From contig CAVTZH010000011.1 of assembly GCA_963739175.1 (NCBI GenBank), positions 62,001 through 126,000 on the forward strand: a DNA stretch of 64,000 nt. Direction: 5' to 3'. The notes under the pieces were generated by a model. That model made no database searches. It saw only the letters and a program-made list of their open reading frames with translations, and had not been told where the DNA came from. This document shows, piece by piece, positions 35,088 to 42,304 of the stretch; the first letter of the stretch is position 1; each line of letters starts with the position of its first letter. Position numbers and translations under genes: made by a program. This stretch comes from VAZQ01 sp963739175. Its GTDB lineage: Bacteria; Pseudomonadota; Alphaproteobacteria; Rhizobiales; Xanthobacteraceae.

Positions 35088-35350
35088 TGTTCATCGCCAA
35101 GAGCCTCACGCAGACGCACCTCGAGGTGCGGGCTGGGGCGTTCGCTATCGGGAGCATCAGCAGGGTCAGGCTTTCTTCCGCAGCAGGTGACGCTAAGCAG
35201 GAGTATAGCTGGCACCTTACGGTCTCAGCGGCGCCGCCGGGATTTCAGCGAGACGGGCGTGCGCGCTCTCTCGAAGATGCGAAGGCCGCGATTGAAGGGG
35301 CTTGGCAGACGTGGGTCATGTCGGCGGGGCTCACTGATCAGCAGCGCTAG
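35078..35350 (+). CDS. Divergent WxxWLEAAGL-family small protein
   Basis: 90 residues. Lower similarity to the family but the same plan: QTHLEVRAGAFAIG, a beta centre (EYSWHLTVSAAPPGF) and the closing helix IEGAWQTWVMSAGL. Overlaps the previous gene by 10 bp. A tandem duplicate that has diverged. Confidence 0.65.
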   Translation: MPLMFIAKSLTQTHLEVRAGAFAIGSISRVRLSSAAGDAKQEYSWHLTVSAAPPGFQRDGRARSLEDAKAAIEGAWQTWVMSAGLTDQQR

Positions 35351-35437
35351 CAAGTGGCTCTTTAAGGTTTCATTTACCACAATACGTCTAGGTTTCCCGC
35401 GTTGCGATGCGGACATTCTTGCCACGGGGCAACCATC

Positions 35438-35911
35438 ATGGGGCTAGCTCAAGAGCGTGACCTGGACAGACAGGTGGCGCAATTCAGATGCAATCGTCCG
35501 TCTGCACAGGCAGAGGGCACGGTCCTCGATCTCGTACATCAAGCCGCTGATCTAGTGCAGAGCATAGAAGATCGCGCCGCTGCCACGGAGGCACGCGCAC
35601 TAAACCTTGCTCGGCAGGCGGCCGAGCGGTTGCAGTCAGCAGAGTCTCAACTTCGGGAGATGCAGTCGTTGCAACAAGCAGCCGAGGCGGAGGCTAAGGC
35701 TGCCAATGCCCGAGCCAACGAAGCTGAGCAGATGGCGAGGGCTGCCCAATCGGAGATCGCCGCCTTGGCGAATCGGCTATCAAATACTGAGGGGCGCGCA
35801 AGAAACGCAGAGGCGCGAGTTATCGAAGCAGAGAAGATGCTCATAAGGGTCGAGGACGCGATCCGAACTCGGCTGTTTTCTAAACGGCAAACATTGGCTG
35901 TGGCGGCTTAA
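35438..35911 (+). CDS. Coiled-coil protein
   Basis: 157 residues from MGLAQERDLDRQVAQF. From about residue 28 it is one long alanine-rich coiled coil (AAERLQSAESQLREMQSLQQ ... NEAEQMARAAQSEIAAL), ending SKRQTLAVAA. No signal or membrane segment. Looks like a cytoplasmic structural or partner-binding protein. Confidence 0.6.
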   Translation: MGLAQERDLDRQVAQFRCNRPSAQAEGTVLDLVHQAADLVQSIEDRAAATEARALNLARQAAERLQSAESQLREMQSLQQAAEAEAKAANARANEAEQMARAAQSEIAALANRLSNTEGRARNAEARVIEAEKMLIRVEDAIRTRLFSKRQTLAVAA

Positions 35912-35916
35912 CGGCA

Positions 35917-36090
35917 CCCTTCAAGCATGCGAAGCCCGATTGGACGTGGCGAGATGGGCGACGATTTGGCGAAGCCGCGGCCGCGTCGATGATCGGTGCA
36001 AAGGACACGCGATCCGCCAGCACCCGCCGCGCGATTGAACGCGCGCTCGATGAAGCCCCCTCGCAACAATTCACGCCAAAAGATGAGTGA
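35917..36090 (+). pseudogene. Open relic ending in an IERALDEA-type tail
   Basis: Reads APFKHAKPDWTWRDGRRFGEA, then STRRAIERALDEAPSQQFTPKDE and a stop. No start codon with a ribosome site; probably two old gene pieces joined. Confidence 0.3.
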
Positions 36091-36484
36091 GCGCCGCACG
36101 AATTGCGACGGCACCGGATGGGTTTGCGATGAAACTGCCCCGCGCCATCAAAGACAAATCGGAATCGGTTTCTGAAATTGAAGGCGGCCCCGCATCTCCA
36201 TGATCCGAGGCCGCAAGTGAGAACCGTCCTTTAGGGAGCCTGTATGAGCAGGCTCGGACCATGACATCTGAGTCGGACCGAGGCTGCAAGGACCCCACGT
36301 TGCCGCAAAGTACGCAGGGTCCAGCAGCGTCCCCACCTAGGATGGTAGGCGTATGGGCGCTACCGGCCATGAGAATAGGCCGACTATGCTAACGGGCCGT
36401 TTCTGAGTCAGGACGGGGAATTGGAAAGCGGCCCTACATCTCCCTGACGCAGGACCGCTAAGGTGGGGTAACCGCATGTGGTCG
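36091..36484. other. Non-coding stretch with a partial direct repeat
   Basis: AATTGAAGGCGGCCCCGCATCTCC (split: AATTGAAGGCGG, CCCGCATCTCC) at about 36177 recurs as AATTGGAAAGCGGCCCTACATCTCC-like sequence at about 36419. A 7-bp hairpin GAGCCTG/CAGGCTC is at 36236-36255. No gene supported. Confidence 0.35.
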
Positions 36485-36667
36485 CTATTTTTGAGTGACC
36501 ATCGTCCTAATCTGATCGACAACTTTGAATGAGGGCGCCACCTCGTCGAGTACCTTCGTGGCGAGGTAGGCCACCGCAAATCCAATAACTTGAGCGTTTC
36601 CGCCTGCGACGTTGTCGAGCTCCTGCGCCGTCAACTCGCGGATGTCGGCATTGAGATTCGTGTTCAT
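36485..36667 (-). CDS. Double-glycine leader peptide, bacteriocin-like precursor
   Basis: 60 residues. The leader MNTNLNADIRELTAQELDNVAGG has the ELxxxELDxVxGG pattern recognised by C39-peptidase ABC exporters; cleavage after GG would release a 37-residue mature peptide, NAQVIGFAVAYLATKVLDE onward, hydrophobic then amphipathic and without cysteines. GGGAG lies 8 bases upstream. No exporter or immunity gene is in the window. Such leaders are also used by peptides that are not antibacterial, so the activity is unknown. Confidence 0.68.
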   Translation of the reverse strand: MNTNLNADIRELTAQELDNVAGGNAQVIGFAVAYLATKVLDEVAPSFKVVDQIRTMVTQK

Positions 36668-37085
36668 GATACTGCTCCCATTTGTTGCCGGCGGGACTGT
36701 TCCCTAACCGTGGTGGCAGCATCGAGGATGGCCGGTTCGCCCGCTGTGATGGCAGTCACACTTTGACCGATTGCGGTGCCGCGATCGTCTGGAATTAAAG
36801 GACCCCACGACGACACGCGGGGTCCTAGCAGGTCCGGTGGTTGCGGCAGGCACCGGGAGTCCTGCCGACCGTCAAGACTATTTGGTTGGTGTGACGGGGC
36901 TACAAAAAATGCAAAAGGGCCCCGCGGTACGCAACGCGCAGGGCCCCCTAGCACGGCGATTGTGGGGCCGTGGGCGCAGTCATCCCCGGGAACATGGACG
37001 CCACCTAAGAATTATAGAGTCAGAACTGTTCGGCCTCACACCGACCCGTGCTGGAGCCGAATGGCTCCGTTGGTCGCGACTGAGA

Positions 37086-37124
37086 AGAGCCCCGCGATGA
37101 GACACTGCGGGGCTCTTTTTTGCG
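37086..37124 (+). terminator. Rho-independent terminator
   Basis: AGAGCCCCGC pairs with GCGGGGCTCT around GATGAGACACT, followed by six T. It ends no recognisable gene, so it may close a small RNA transcribed from the preceding 300 bp. Confidence 0.65.
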
Positions 37125-37126
37125 CA

Positions 37127-37183
37127 ATGAAAAGGCCCCGCCGCGAGGACGGGGCCAAGTCGCGCGATCGATCCGCCACTAGA
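37127..37183. repeat. Hairpin repeat ATGAAAA-GGCCCCG...CGGGGCC, copy 2
   Basis: Same words and order as 32442-32497: ATGAAAA, GGCCCCGCCG, GACGGGGCCA, GTCGCGC, CACTAGAG. Immediately follows the terminator. Confidence 0.45.
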
Positions 37184-37250
37184 GGGTGAGCGGAAACACG
37201 GCCTCCCTTGCTCTCATTCGTCCGCCAAGGTGCACCACGAGTGGCAATCC

Positions 37251-37402
37251 GCATTAGCCTTACCGCTTCAGCATGTTGCGATGTTCTGATTGCGCGCTCT
37301 CGAACTCATTCGAGAGCTTGTCGGCGTTCGGCCCAGCCCCCCTAGAGCCAGGCCGGACACGGGCCCGCTGAGGACATGTACGCAGTACCTTGGCGGGCCC
37401 AC
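37251..37402 (-). repeat. Structured dispersed element, copy B
   Basis: On the minus strand it begins GTGGGCCCGCC and ends TGAAGCGGTAAGGCTAATGC. Hairpins: GGGCCCGC/GCGGGCCC; GTCCGGCC with GGCCGAAC (one mismatch); and a perfect CTCTCGAA/TTCGAGAG. Confidence 0.65.
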
Positions 37403-37585
37403 TTCGGAGCAAAGGTGTCATGCGTGCTGAACTACTGAAATCAGCGATCGGGCTCCGGTGAGGATGATGTTGACTGCAGTCATGAAATCACACTCACAAA
37501 ATTCGTAGCGCCGCCAGGAACTGGAATGTCCGGAAATGATTTTTCAGGTGCATGTCGCGCACGCCCTTAAGGCCATAAGAGCATC

Positions 37586-37645
37586 GCGGCGTGCAACGCC
37601 GGTCGGGGTTTCAAACCTCCCCGGCCGGCTCTGGAGACGTGCGTC
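37586..37645 (+). promoter_or_regulatory. Structured leader of tiny membrane-protein gene (copy 2)
   Basis: GCGGCGTGC, then an 11-bp stem GCCGGTCGGGG (37598-37608) with CCCCGGCCGGC (37619-37629), one G-U pair, 10-base loop; 16 bases with TGGAGA to the ATG. Confidence 0.6.
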
Positions 37646-37741
37646 ATGAGCGAAGGCATCGAAGCCGCGCTGTGGGGCTCTTTAGCTACGATGGGGCTGG
37701 TCGTGATTATGAGTCCGCTCATCGCTTGGCTTATCTATTAG
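37646..37741 (+). CDS. Tiny membrane protein (MSPxIxW family)
   Basis: 31 residues: MSEGIEAALWGSLAT, then MGLVVIMSPLIAWLIY, one membrane helix reaching the C-terminus. Aligns without gaps with the product of 37883 (G-x-x-A-A-x-W ... M-S-P-x-I-x-W). TGGAGA is 7 bases upstream. Function unknown. Confidence 0.62.
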   Translation: MSEGIEAALWGSLATMGLVVIMSPLIAWLIY

Positions 37742-37882
37742 CCGTAGGAACCTTGGTCCCATTCCCGGAGTTTCCAGGTCGCACGTGCGCAGGGCGGCCC
37801 AACCCAACATTGCCCCGCTCTGCAGCGTGCCGCCGGTCGGAGCGCGATTCTTCGGCCGGCGCTGGCTTCGTTGGTGTCCGCC
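37742..37882 (+). promoter_or_regulatory. Structured leader of tiny membrane-protein gene (copy 3)
   Basis: Starts AGGAACCTTGGTCCCATTCCCGG-like block (AGGAACC, CCATTCCCGG), GCACGTGCGCAGGGCG, TGCAGCGTGC and the stem CGCCGGTCGG (37831-37840) with TCGGCCGGCG (37852-37861). Begins at the stop codon of the preceding tiny gene. Confidence 0.6.
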
Positions 37883-37984
37883 ATGTACATGCCTGACGGT
37901 TTTGCAGCCGCGATCTGGTTTGGAGTTTCTGCGCTCTGGTTGCTCGCTGCCATGAGCCCGTTCATCGTTTGGTATCTCCAATAG
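37883..37984 (+). CDS. Tiny membrane protein (MSPxIxW family)
   Basis: 33 residues (31 from the second Met): MYMPDGFAAAIWFGV, then SALWLLAAMSPFIVWYLQ. Paralogue of the gene 142 bp upstream. No strong ribosome site, so the leader structure or an alternative signal may set translation. Confidence 0.58.
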   Translation: MYMPDGFAAAIWFGVSALWLLAAMSPFIVWYLQ

Positions 37985-38027
37985 GTTGGCCTCCAGCGCC
38001 TTCACGTTTTCCGCCTCTAGGCATCTA

Positions 38028-38177
38028 AGCTGCCATAAGTCGGAACCCTGTTCCATTGCCGGCGTTTCTAGGTGGCACGTGCGCAGGGCGTTCAAACTAT
38101 GCGCCCGTTCTGCGGCGTGCCGCCGTCCGATGGGTGCCATCCTCGGGCGGCGCTGGGGTATGTGAAAAGGCTCTAGC
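38028..38177 (+). promoter_or_regulatory. Structured leader of tiny membrane-protein gene (copy 4)
   Basis: CGGAACCCTGTTCCATTGCCG, GGTGGCACGTGCGCAGGGCG, TGCGGCGTGC, then the stem CGCCGTCCGA (38121-38130) with TCGGGCGGCG (38143-38152), one G-U pair. The first 21 bases are identical to copy 1 at 26693. Confidence 0.62.
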
Positions 38178-38291
38178 ATGGTTAGTGTTTCTGTCGCCGT
38201 CTTGACATTGGCGATCGGCCTCGTGATCGGGTTTGCGCTTGGCTATGCGGTTCGAGTTCACCTGTCGTATCGCCGTCATCGACATTATTGA
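38178..38291 (+). CDS. Tiny membrane protein (GFALGYAVR family)
   Basis: 37 residues: MVSVSVAVLTLAIGL, VIGFALGYAVRVHL, then SYRRHRHY. Paralogue of the gene at 26817, 11 kb away, which has the same leader. AAAAGG lies 9 bases before the ATG. Confidence 0.65.
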   Translation: MVSVSVAVLTLAIGLVIGFALGYAVRVHLSYRRHRHY

Positions 38292-38483
38292 GCACTAAGT
38301 TGCCGCGGATGCGCTTCATCGGAAGCTCACTGCGGCCGCAGAGCCGTTGAAAGCATCGGGGCCGACGTTGAACGTCGCATCCGTAGCGGCGATCGTCGCA
38401 TCGCCCGCGAGAATGGTGTCGTTCGCGGGCATGGCCGGTTCTCAGGGTTGCTCCCCGCCATGCGAATCAGCTCTGATCCCGCC

Positions 38484-38570
38484 ATGGACGAGGAACGCCC
38501 CGAGTTTTGGCTGGGGATGTCGACGGCCACCACCGTCTTCCTGGCGGTGCTCGCCTTCTGGTTCGTGTGA
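38484..38570 (+). CDS. Tiny membrane protein
   Basis: 28 residues: MDEERPEFWLGMSTATT then VFLAVLAFWFV. Charged head and one membrane helix. The 60 bases before it can pair GCATGGC with GCCATGC, but it lacks the conserved stem of the four leaders. Confidence 0.42.
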   Translation: MDEERPEFWLGMSTATTVFLAVLAFWFV

Positions 38571-38629
38571 GCGAACATTAGCCGACCACACGAACGGACC
38601 GCGCCGAGCGGCTGCAAGAATGTTCGGGC

Positions 38630-38746
38630 ATGGAAGCGAGCGACAAGACATCAATATTCTTTGCCGCGCTGGCGGGCCTTTGCCTGCTTATGTCTGTCCT
38701 GGTCATGCTGGGGCACGAGCGCATTGCCGCCTGGATGTTCGGGTGA
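38630..38746 (+). CDS. Tiny membrane protein
   Basis: 38 residues: MEASDKTSIFFAALAGLCLLM, SVLVMLGHERIAAWMFG. One membrane helix with a short positively charged end. Follows the preceding tiny gene by 60 bp. Ribosome site weak. Confidence 0.42.
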   Translation: MEASDKTSIFFAALAGLCLLMSVLVMLGHERIAAWMFG

Positions 38747-39594
38747 TCATCGCCACGCCGCCCGGCCTCATCGCTCATCGTTTCTGCGTCTCAACGTCAG
38801 TGTCGGCCATCATAAATCTCCAGATCAGAAAACTTTCCAGCCAAAACCTTGCCTTGAAATGTTCGCCAGCCGAAACGCACGCAGGTCCCCGGAAGAAACG
38901 CAACATTGGTCAGCGCCAGACCCAGGTGGCGGCATCGATCGCCATTTTTTGGCCCCGCCGGCCCGCACACGGTCGCCAGGCGCGAAGGCCTCCCCATCCC
39001 CTCCGATCATCGATATGCCTGCGAAGTCGTGGGTCTGGACGTGGATAGTCGCGGTACGGTGCTGCGGATCGTCACTTCTGCCCGTAGATCGCCCATTTGA
39101 GGGCGGAGGGGTCTTCCTCCGAACTGGTGTCGCGCTGCTCGGTTGGCGCCTAGCTGCGGCGCTAATTTTTGCGCGCGAAGCCTGCTCTACCCGCTCCATT
39201 GGCGGCCCGGATCCTAGCGACCGTCCTAGCAGGCGCAGGTACCAGCATCGCTTACTGACCAGTTCGGCCGCGGGATTTGTTCCGCTCCCAAGGTCTGTTT
39301 CCCTCCGGGATGCGACGCGGAGGCAGGGCTTGCACCGCGTCTGTCGAAGCTTCACATTGGCGCCTCTCCTCATCAATCTCATTTAGAAGCCTGCCAATGA
39401 ACCTGCGGGCATCTCCCAAACTTTGCTGGATGGCGTGCCAGCTTCAACGCTGGTCGTCAGGAACGTTCTCGACGATATTGTGCCAGCCGCCCGTAGCCGT
39501 TCCACCTCGGCATCACACGCCTCTCGCGAAGGGAGCCGTAACAAGGGCCCAATGCTCAGGTCGCCGGGAAGGAGTCAGACGAGCCAACCTTCGC
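38747..39594. other. No gene supported
   Basis: Frames on both strands are short or arginine/proline-rich in the manner of antisense translation. A frame from ATG 39017 has a hydrophobic patch but no start signal. No repeat from the other families was seen here. Confidence 0.35.
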
Positions 39595-39933
39595 TCAAGG
39601 TCGCGTCGCACGGAATCTCTCCTCAAGTTCGTTTAGCCTTGCGTCGAAATCGCAAGCAACCATGGTCCGAGTGAAGTTGTCGATTAGAGACGCGAGCTCG
39701 TTCGCCTCGACGGACGTGAGTTCACCCGAAGCGACAGCTGCCACGATGGCAGCCATTCCCCTTGCCGCATCTTTCAGGCTGAGGACTGGTGGCAGCACAA
39801 ATGCGATGGTTCTATCTTTTCGAACGGGCGCGATACGGTCGAAACACAGCCTCAGTGCAAAGGTCGAAAGTGTTGGTCGCCTCGGCCTGCGCTCGATCTT
39901 CGCCAGCGTCTGGTTGAGCTTCGGCTCAGGCAA
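39595..39933 (-). pseudogene. C-terminal part of a DUF5681-type protein
   Basis: 112 residues of which the last 85 are convincing: ALRLCFDRIAPVRKDRTIAFVLPPV, then DAARGMAAIVAAVASGELTSVEANELASLI and LNELEERFRA. That order (cationic DRxxP..RxR, VxLPxV, helix with GELTxxEAxEL) is how DUF5681 proteins end. The DUF5681 N-terminal GNPAGRP domain is missing, so it is truncated. Confidence 0.5.
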
Positions 39934-39964
39934 CGCGGATTTGGCTTTTCGATCGTCAGTTCAC

Positions 39965-40153
39965 TCAGTGCCGTGAGTGAGCCGCATGGAGATTTATTTT
40001 GTCGAGGCAGGCATCGGACTTTGACCAACGGTGGTTGCGCTTACAATACGGACAGTAAGTCTGCGCCTCAAAGTCGGAAAGCCCCTCAAAGGTCTTTGCG
40101 TCCGTCTCGATGCCTGTTCCAATCGTGTGTCCCGTGCGCCAGCATTCGATCAT
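39965..40153 (-). CDS. Small zinc-ribbon-like protein
   Basis: 62 residues: MIECWRTGHTIGTGIETDAKTF, then TYCPYCKRNHRWSKSDA. Cys4 plus the CPYC pair could bind zinc. The family (TGxxxxTGIETDxxTF ... CPxCxxxHxWSK) is frequent in Bradyrhizobium. Its start overlaps the stop of a three-codon frame, ATG TTC AGA TAA, which is preceded by an ideal AAGGAGG; the gene may rely on reinitiation. Confidence 0.65.
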   Translation of the reverse strand: MIECWRTGHTIGTGIETDAKTFEGLSDFEAQTYCPYCKRNHRWSKSDACLDKINLHAAHSRH

Positions 40154-40354
40154 TATCTGAACATGGTGCCCTCCTTGGTAGGCATCCTGAGGGTAAGAAT
40201 CGAAGGGTAAATGAGAGGTTAATGGAACGTGCTCATTTCGAGGCTTTAGCTGCCCGCTTCCTGTCGGTCCTGCACAACCGTGACGCTGGGGGTAGCAGAA
40301 AACTCTCCCCGGGGGAGGTCAGGAAAATTCAGATCGGAGGCGGGACCGGCGGGA

Positions 40355-40720
40355 CTATTTCATCTCGCCGTGTGCCTCCATGTAACGCAGCACATCATCG
40401 AGGCAGGGTCCGCCGCGCGAGATGCTGCACCCATCGTGTCCATGCACGCAGGTGAGCAGTTCCTCGACGCACGGGAACGCGTCGATGTAGTCGTGGCGGT
40501 CGTCGGCGGTCATCTTCGCCGGGTCGGTGATCGAGGGCCGGTCGCGTTTGCGCAGCGTGCGGAGCGCCACCTCCCACGCGACCTTGATGGTGCGGTGGCG
40601 GCCGATGATCCCGCCGTCGCCATCGCGCACAATGACCCAGAGCCCGGCGGTCGGCTCTGACCGCTCTATCCGGCACGTCGCGCCGCTGTCGAGAGCGAGC
40701 ACGTCCTCCTTCGCGGTCAT
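40355..40720 (-). CDS. Hypothetical protein
   Basis: 121 residues: TCRIERSEPTAGLWVIVRDGDGGIIGRHRTIKVAWEVALR (a beta-hairpin and helix), then a His/Cys-containing C-terminus (VEELLTCVHGHDGCSISRGGPCLDDVLRYME). Begins in an ATGA overlap with the upstream gene, so the two are coupled. No family recognised. Confidence 0.6.
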   Translation of the reverse strand: MTAKEDVLALDSGATCRIERSEPTAGLWVIVRDGDGGIIGRHRTIKVAWEVALRTLRKRDRPSITDPAKMTADDRHDYIDAFPCVEELLTCVHGHDGCSISRGGPCLDDVLRYMEAHGEMK

Positions 40721-40996
40721 TGATCGATCCTCTTGCCATCGATCACGAGGGCGAGTTTTTCGATGCCGCGCGTGTCCTGCTGCTGCAGGCGTTCGTAGGC
40801 GCTCAGGAGAGCAATGACCTCGGCCTCCGCGGTGTCGATCTCCTCGGGCGTGTCGCCGAGCCACTGCGCCTCGATGTAGTCGTGAGCGGTAAGTGGATAA
40901 CCGCTCGTGGATCATCTGATCGAGCACCGGGTCGTGCCCAGCCCGGCGTTTCAATTCCGCCAGCAAGGTCGAGGATTGCTCGTCGGGCCTGCTCAT
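40717..40996 (-). pseudogene. Hypothetical helical protein, frame broken once
   Basis: MSRPDEQSSTLLAELKRRAGHDPVLDQMIHERLST, then after one base is removed near 40890 TAHDYIEAQWLGDTPEEIDTAEAE and IEKLALVIDGKRIDQ with a stop overlapping the next gene. About 92 residues. Helical; unknown. Confidence 0.55.
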
Positions 40997-41041
40997 CGCT
41001 CAACTCTCCACGGCCGAAACGCGCCCGATGTGACGAAACTC

Positions 41042-41131
41042 TTATTTTTTGATGATGTACCACGCGGCGGTTGCGATGCTGACCGCAGCCAGCGTGATCA
41101 CCGCGTAGAAAACTATCGGCAGCCAATCCAT
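41042..41131 (-). CDS. Tiny membrane protein
   Basis: 29 residues: MDWLPIVFYAVITLAAV, SIATAAWYIIKK. A membrane helix with a basic C-terminus. Purines (GGCG) before the ATG are weak. Same direction as the small genes upstream. Confidence 0.42.
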   Translation of the reverse strand: MDWLPIVFYAVITLAAVSIATAAWYIIKK

Positions 41132-41279
41132 CGCCACGCTCCCAGCCGCGACCTGAGGGCGTGAACTTTTCTCGATTATTTTTCAGCCCCCACCACGGGC
41201 ACTATCCTGCCGTGCTTTCTTTCGTCTTGTTACAATCGGCCAAATTGTTGATCGATCTGGCCGCGCCAGCCACGGCTCG

Positions 41280-41414
41280 TCACGCTGACAGATATCCGAA
41301 GGCAGTTTCCTGATACGCCAGCGCGGCCGCGCCGCCGATGCAGACCATAAAAAGAAAAGCGCAAATCAGTTGAACGAGCAGCATTCGGCCGCCGTCGCGT
41401 GCGATGCAGGTCAT
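41280..41414 (-). CDS. Tiny membrane protein
   Basis: 44 residues: MTCIARDGGRMLLVQLICAF, LFMVCIGGAAALAYQETAFG. One membrane helix. GAGGG lies upstream. Follows the next entry's gene by 16 bp in the same direction. Confidence 0.48.
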   Translation of the reverse strand: MTCIARDGGRMLLVQLICAFLFMVCIGGAAALAYQETAFGYLSA

Positions 41415-41430
41415 GAAGACATGCCCTCGA

Positions 41431-41562
41431 TCAAAGAACGGCGAGCACAACGGCCGCGCCAGCGCAGAATGCGGCGAGCACGATGACCGCGAACTGGGCA
41501 ATGCGCAGTCCGTACTCGCTGCGCATCTGCCTGAGCCGCACATCGGCGACCAACTCGCCCAT
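41431..41562 (-). CDS. Tiny membrane protein
   Basis: 43 residues: MGELVADVRLRQMRSEYGL, RIAQFAVIVLAAFCAGAAV, VLAVL. Charged helical head and one membrane helix. Pairs with the downstream gene at 41280 as a possible two-gene unit. Confidence 0.48.
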   Translation of the reverse strand: MGELVADVRLRQMRSEYGLRIAQFAVIVLAAFCAGAAVVLAVL

Positions 41563-41586
41563 CGCTTCGCGCGCGGGACGGACGGC

Positions 41587-41923
41587 TTACGAGCGAGCGG
41601 CTGCCGGGGGAAGACCGATGCCGCACATCGCGAGGAGGTGCAACGAACGCGCGAGCGGATGCAGAAACCGCCTTCCGGTCACCGCGAACGTGCCGGCGGT
41701 GACCACCAGTTGCAGCGGAGGCTGCCGGTTGCAGCGGGAGGACGAGGCGCAGGTCACTGCGCCGCGCAGGCGGATGGTGCCCACGATCCATACGGGGACG
41801 CGGCGCGTCCACCGGTTCAGGCTTTGTAAATAGCCACAGCTCGCGGCGCGTTTGTCGCTCGCGTTCTGGTGCGAACTCCTTGAGGCGTTGCCACATCCGG
41901 CGTTCGGAAATCGTATGGGCCAT
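41587..41923 (-). pseudogene. Hypothetical protein, probably frame-broken
   Basis: MAHTISERRMWQRLKEFAPER, RRELWLFTKPEPVD in one frame; a second frame continues VVTAGTFAVTGRRFLHPLA, SLHLLAMCGIGLPPAA with a membrane-like segment. The junction is not exact and I cannot name the protein. Confidence 0.3.
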
Positions 41924-42084
41924 TGCGCAAGGCTACGGCGAGTCCGCGCACAGACGGAAGCCGCAAGGGATGGTGGAGCGCCAGCGGGCCGCGTACATCC
42001 AGCGTAACCTGCTGGCGTCCTACCGGCGTCCCGGATTGCTCCGGCCCGCCGATCTTTAATTATGCCGCTTCAAGACCTGTTCCG

Positions 42085-42303
42085 CTAGCCGCTTGCGCCG
42101 GGCCGCTTGTCCTTGACAGGGGCCTTAAGCCGGCAACGGCCTGCCGCAGCGTTCTTCTTCATGCACGGGCCAAGGAGGCCCTTCCCGCCACTTCCGAGGC
42201 TCTTGCAGTATTCCGAACACGGGGGCAGCAAACCGCCGCCCTTCTGAGCGTGAACGGCAGACGCGGCTATGACTGCAAATGCGAGCGCAACGATCAATTT
42301 CAT
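42085..42303 (-). CDS. Small secreted Cys-rich protein
   Basis: 72 residues: clear signal peptide MKLIVALAFAVIAASAVHAQ, then a mature part with four cysteines (LPPCSEYCKSLG, GPCMKKN, GRCRLK) and a basic tail. AGGGAGG precedes the start. Probably a periplasmic two-disulfide peptide; unknown function. Confidence 0.68.
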   Translation of the reverse strand: MKLIVALAFAVIAASAVHAQKGGGLLPPCSEYCKSLGSGGKGLLGPCMKKNAAAGRCRLKAPVKDKRPGASG

Positions 42304-42304
42304 T

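Larger units (their letters stand above)
36668..37250. other. Non-coding, hairpin-rich stretch
   Basis: Holds AGGACCCC/GGGGTCCT (36799-36826), an AGGGCCC pair (about 36916-36949) and the terminator at 37086. No gene supported on either strand. Confidence 0.4.

Noticed and set aside
37646..38746. Type I toxin-antitoxin loci as a firm call for the tiny membrane proteins
   Set aside because: The size and hydrophobicity fit, but no convergent antisense RNA promoter is visible, so I only mention it as one possibility.
40222..40455. Possible 77-residue protein starting MERAHFEALAARF
   Set aside because: Only the first 30 residues look coding; the rest is antisense to the well-supported gene at 40355-40720. 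At most a truncated remnant.
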